Shown: piece after piece, positions 6,984-8,190 of the stretch
Position numbering within the stretch: position 1 is the first letter of the stretch
How the letters are laid out: each line of letters starts with the position of its first letter
Assembly: GCA_024636105.1 (NCBI GenBank)
Contig: JAGXHO010000174.1
Coordinates: 1 to 8,190, forward strand
Direction of reading: 5' to 3'
Source of the DNA: Trueperaceae bacterium
GTDB lineage: Bacteria > Deinococcota > Deinococci > Deinococcales > Trueperaceae
Length of the DNA stretch: 8,190 nt
The notes under the pieces: model-generated
Told to the model about the DNA's origin: nothing
The model's input: the letters and a program-made list of their open reading frames with translations, nothing else
Databases searched by the model: none
Position numbers and translations under genes: made by a program

Positions 6984-7483
6984 GGCTGCACCCGCGGCAC
7001 GGTCTGCCACTCGCCGCCGACGACCTTGCGCAGCGTCGTGCCCGTGTCCTCGGCCGGGACGTACCCCATGCGGTGGTAGTACGCCAGCTGGTCCTCGCCG
7101 TCCGGTTCGGGGAGCGCGAGCTCCAGGTACGGCACCGAGCGCTTGATCGCGAGCGCCTCGACCTTGGTCGTCAACCAGCGCCCGTAGCCGAGGCCGCGCG
7201 CCTCGGGGAGGGTGGCGACGCGGTCGACCCGCCAGCCGTCGTCGACGTCGCGCCAGCGCAGCGCCGCGAGCAGCGTGCCGTCGCGATCCTGCATCGTCAG
7301 CGCGCCCCCGCGCTCGAGCCAGTCCGCCATCTCGAGCGCGTCGGCGCGGTCGTCCGGGTACGCGGTGCGCCACAACACCACCAGCTGCGGCACGTCCTTG
7401 GACGTGGCCCAGCGCAGCCGCGCGGCCTCGTAGGCCTGGCCCGGTCGCCCGAGGACGGCCGGGCTCGGGAGCGTGTCGGTCAC
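6980..7483 (-). CDS. GNAT-family acetyltransferase of unknown substrate, between argG and argH
   Basis: This 167-residue protein has one GNAT fold. The acetyl-CoA pyrophosphate loop is R96-G-L-G-Y-G101 after the strand WRVDRVATLPEA, and the C-terminal YYHRMGY (135-141) is the usual GNAT end motif. An N-terminal piece (about 20-60) carries the first helices, with LRWATSKDVPQLVVLW resembling the family's opening strand and helix. The GTG start at 7483 is 7 bases after the argG stop. Earlier in-frame starts would run back into argG. The stop overlaps argH, so it is co-translated with the arginine genes. It is clearly different from the NAGS-like GNAT at the operon end and lacks that protein's cysteine tail. 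The substrate cannot be read from sequence. An arginine-pathway intermediate, a side product or a regulatory protein acetylation are all possible. Confidence 0.85.
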   Translation of the reverse strand: MTDTLPSPAVLGRPGQAYEAARLRWATSKDVPQLVVLWRTAYPDDRADALEMADWLERGGALTMQDRDGTLLAALRWRDVDDGWRVDRVATLPEARGLGYGRWLTTKVEALAIKRSVPYLELALPEPDGEDQLAYYHRMGYVPAEDTGTTLRKVVGGEWQTVPRVQP

Positions 7484-7490
7484 CGGCCGA

Positions 7491-8190
<700 letters not shown>

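Noticed and set aside
5730..7079. 449-codon plus-strand open frame opposite argH
   Set aside because: It is an antisense shadow of argH caused by high GC in third positions. The composition is dominated by Arg, Glu, Val and Gly and there are no recognisable motifs.

Overview
The window is a GC-rich bacterial chromosomal segment packed with genes: about 98% is coding and there is a single short intergenic gap. It holds two converging transcription units. The ArgG C-terminus resembles the Thermus/Deinococcus type of argininosuccinate synthetase, as far as I recall those sequences. The argG–GNAT–argH–short NAGS order also recalls Deinococcota. Together with GTG starts and stop/start overlaps, this suggests a member of Deinococcota, perhaps Truepera-like. 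That placement is an inference from recalled families, not from a search.

Region 1 (about 88-4942, plus strand) is a two-gene unit. The first gene encodes a soluble Hanks-type Ser/Thr protein kinase fused to a STAND/AAA-like NTPase and a C-terminal array of TPR repeats, similar in layout to mycobacterial PknK. The second gene overlaps it by 14 bases. It encodes an exported lipoprotein with one Big_5 (bacterial Ig-like) domain followed by two copies of a module I do not recognise. The overlap implies co-translation and a functional link between a cytoplasmic kinase and an envelope lipoprotein. This pair is the least ordinary part of the window.

Region 2 (4943-5034) is a 92-base gap between the converging genes. 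It contains a 9-bp all-GC hairpin that could end transcription from either side.

Region 3 (5035-8190, minus strand) is an arginine biosynthesis operon. In transcription order it holds argG (only the C-terminal 232 residues are in the window), a small GNAT acetyltransferase of unknown substrate, argH, and a short stand-alone N-acetylglutamate synthase-like GNAT. The last two junctions are 4-base GTGA overlaps and the argG-GNAT gap is 7 bases, so the operon looks translationally coupled. It combines the probable entry step of the pathway (glutamate acetylation) with its last two steps (citrulline plus aspartate to argininosuccinate, then to arginine plus fumarate).

I saw no RNA genes, insertion sequences, CRISPR arrays or phage genes. 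The window does not clearly show a new defence or mobile system. The best candidates for something undescribed are the kinase–lipoprotein pair and the duplicated module of the lipoprotein.
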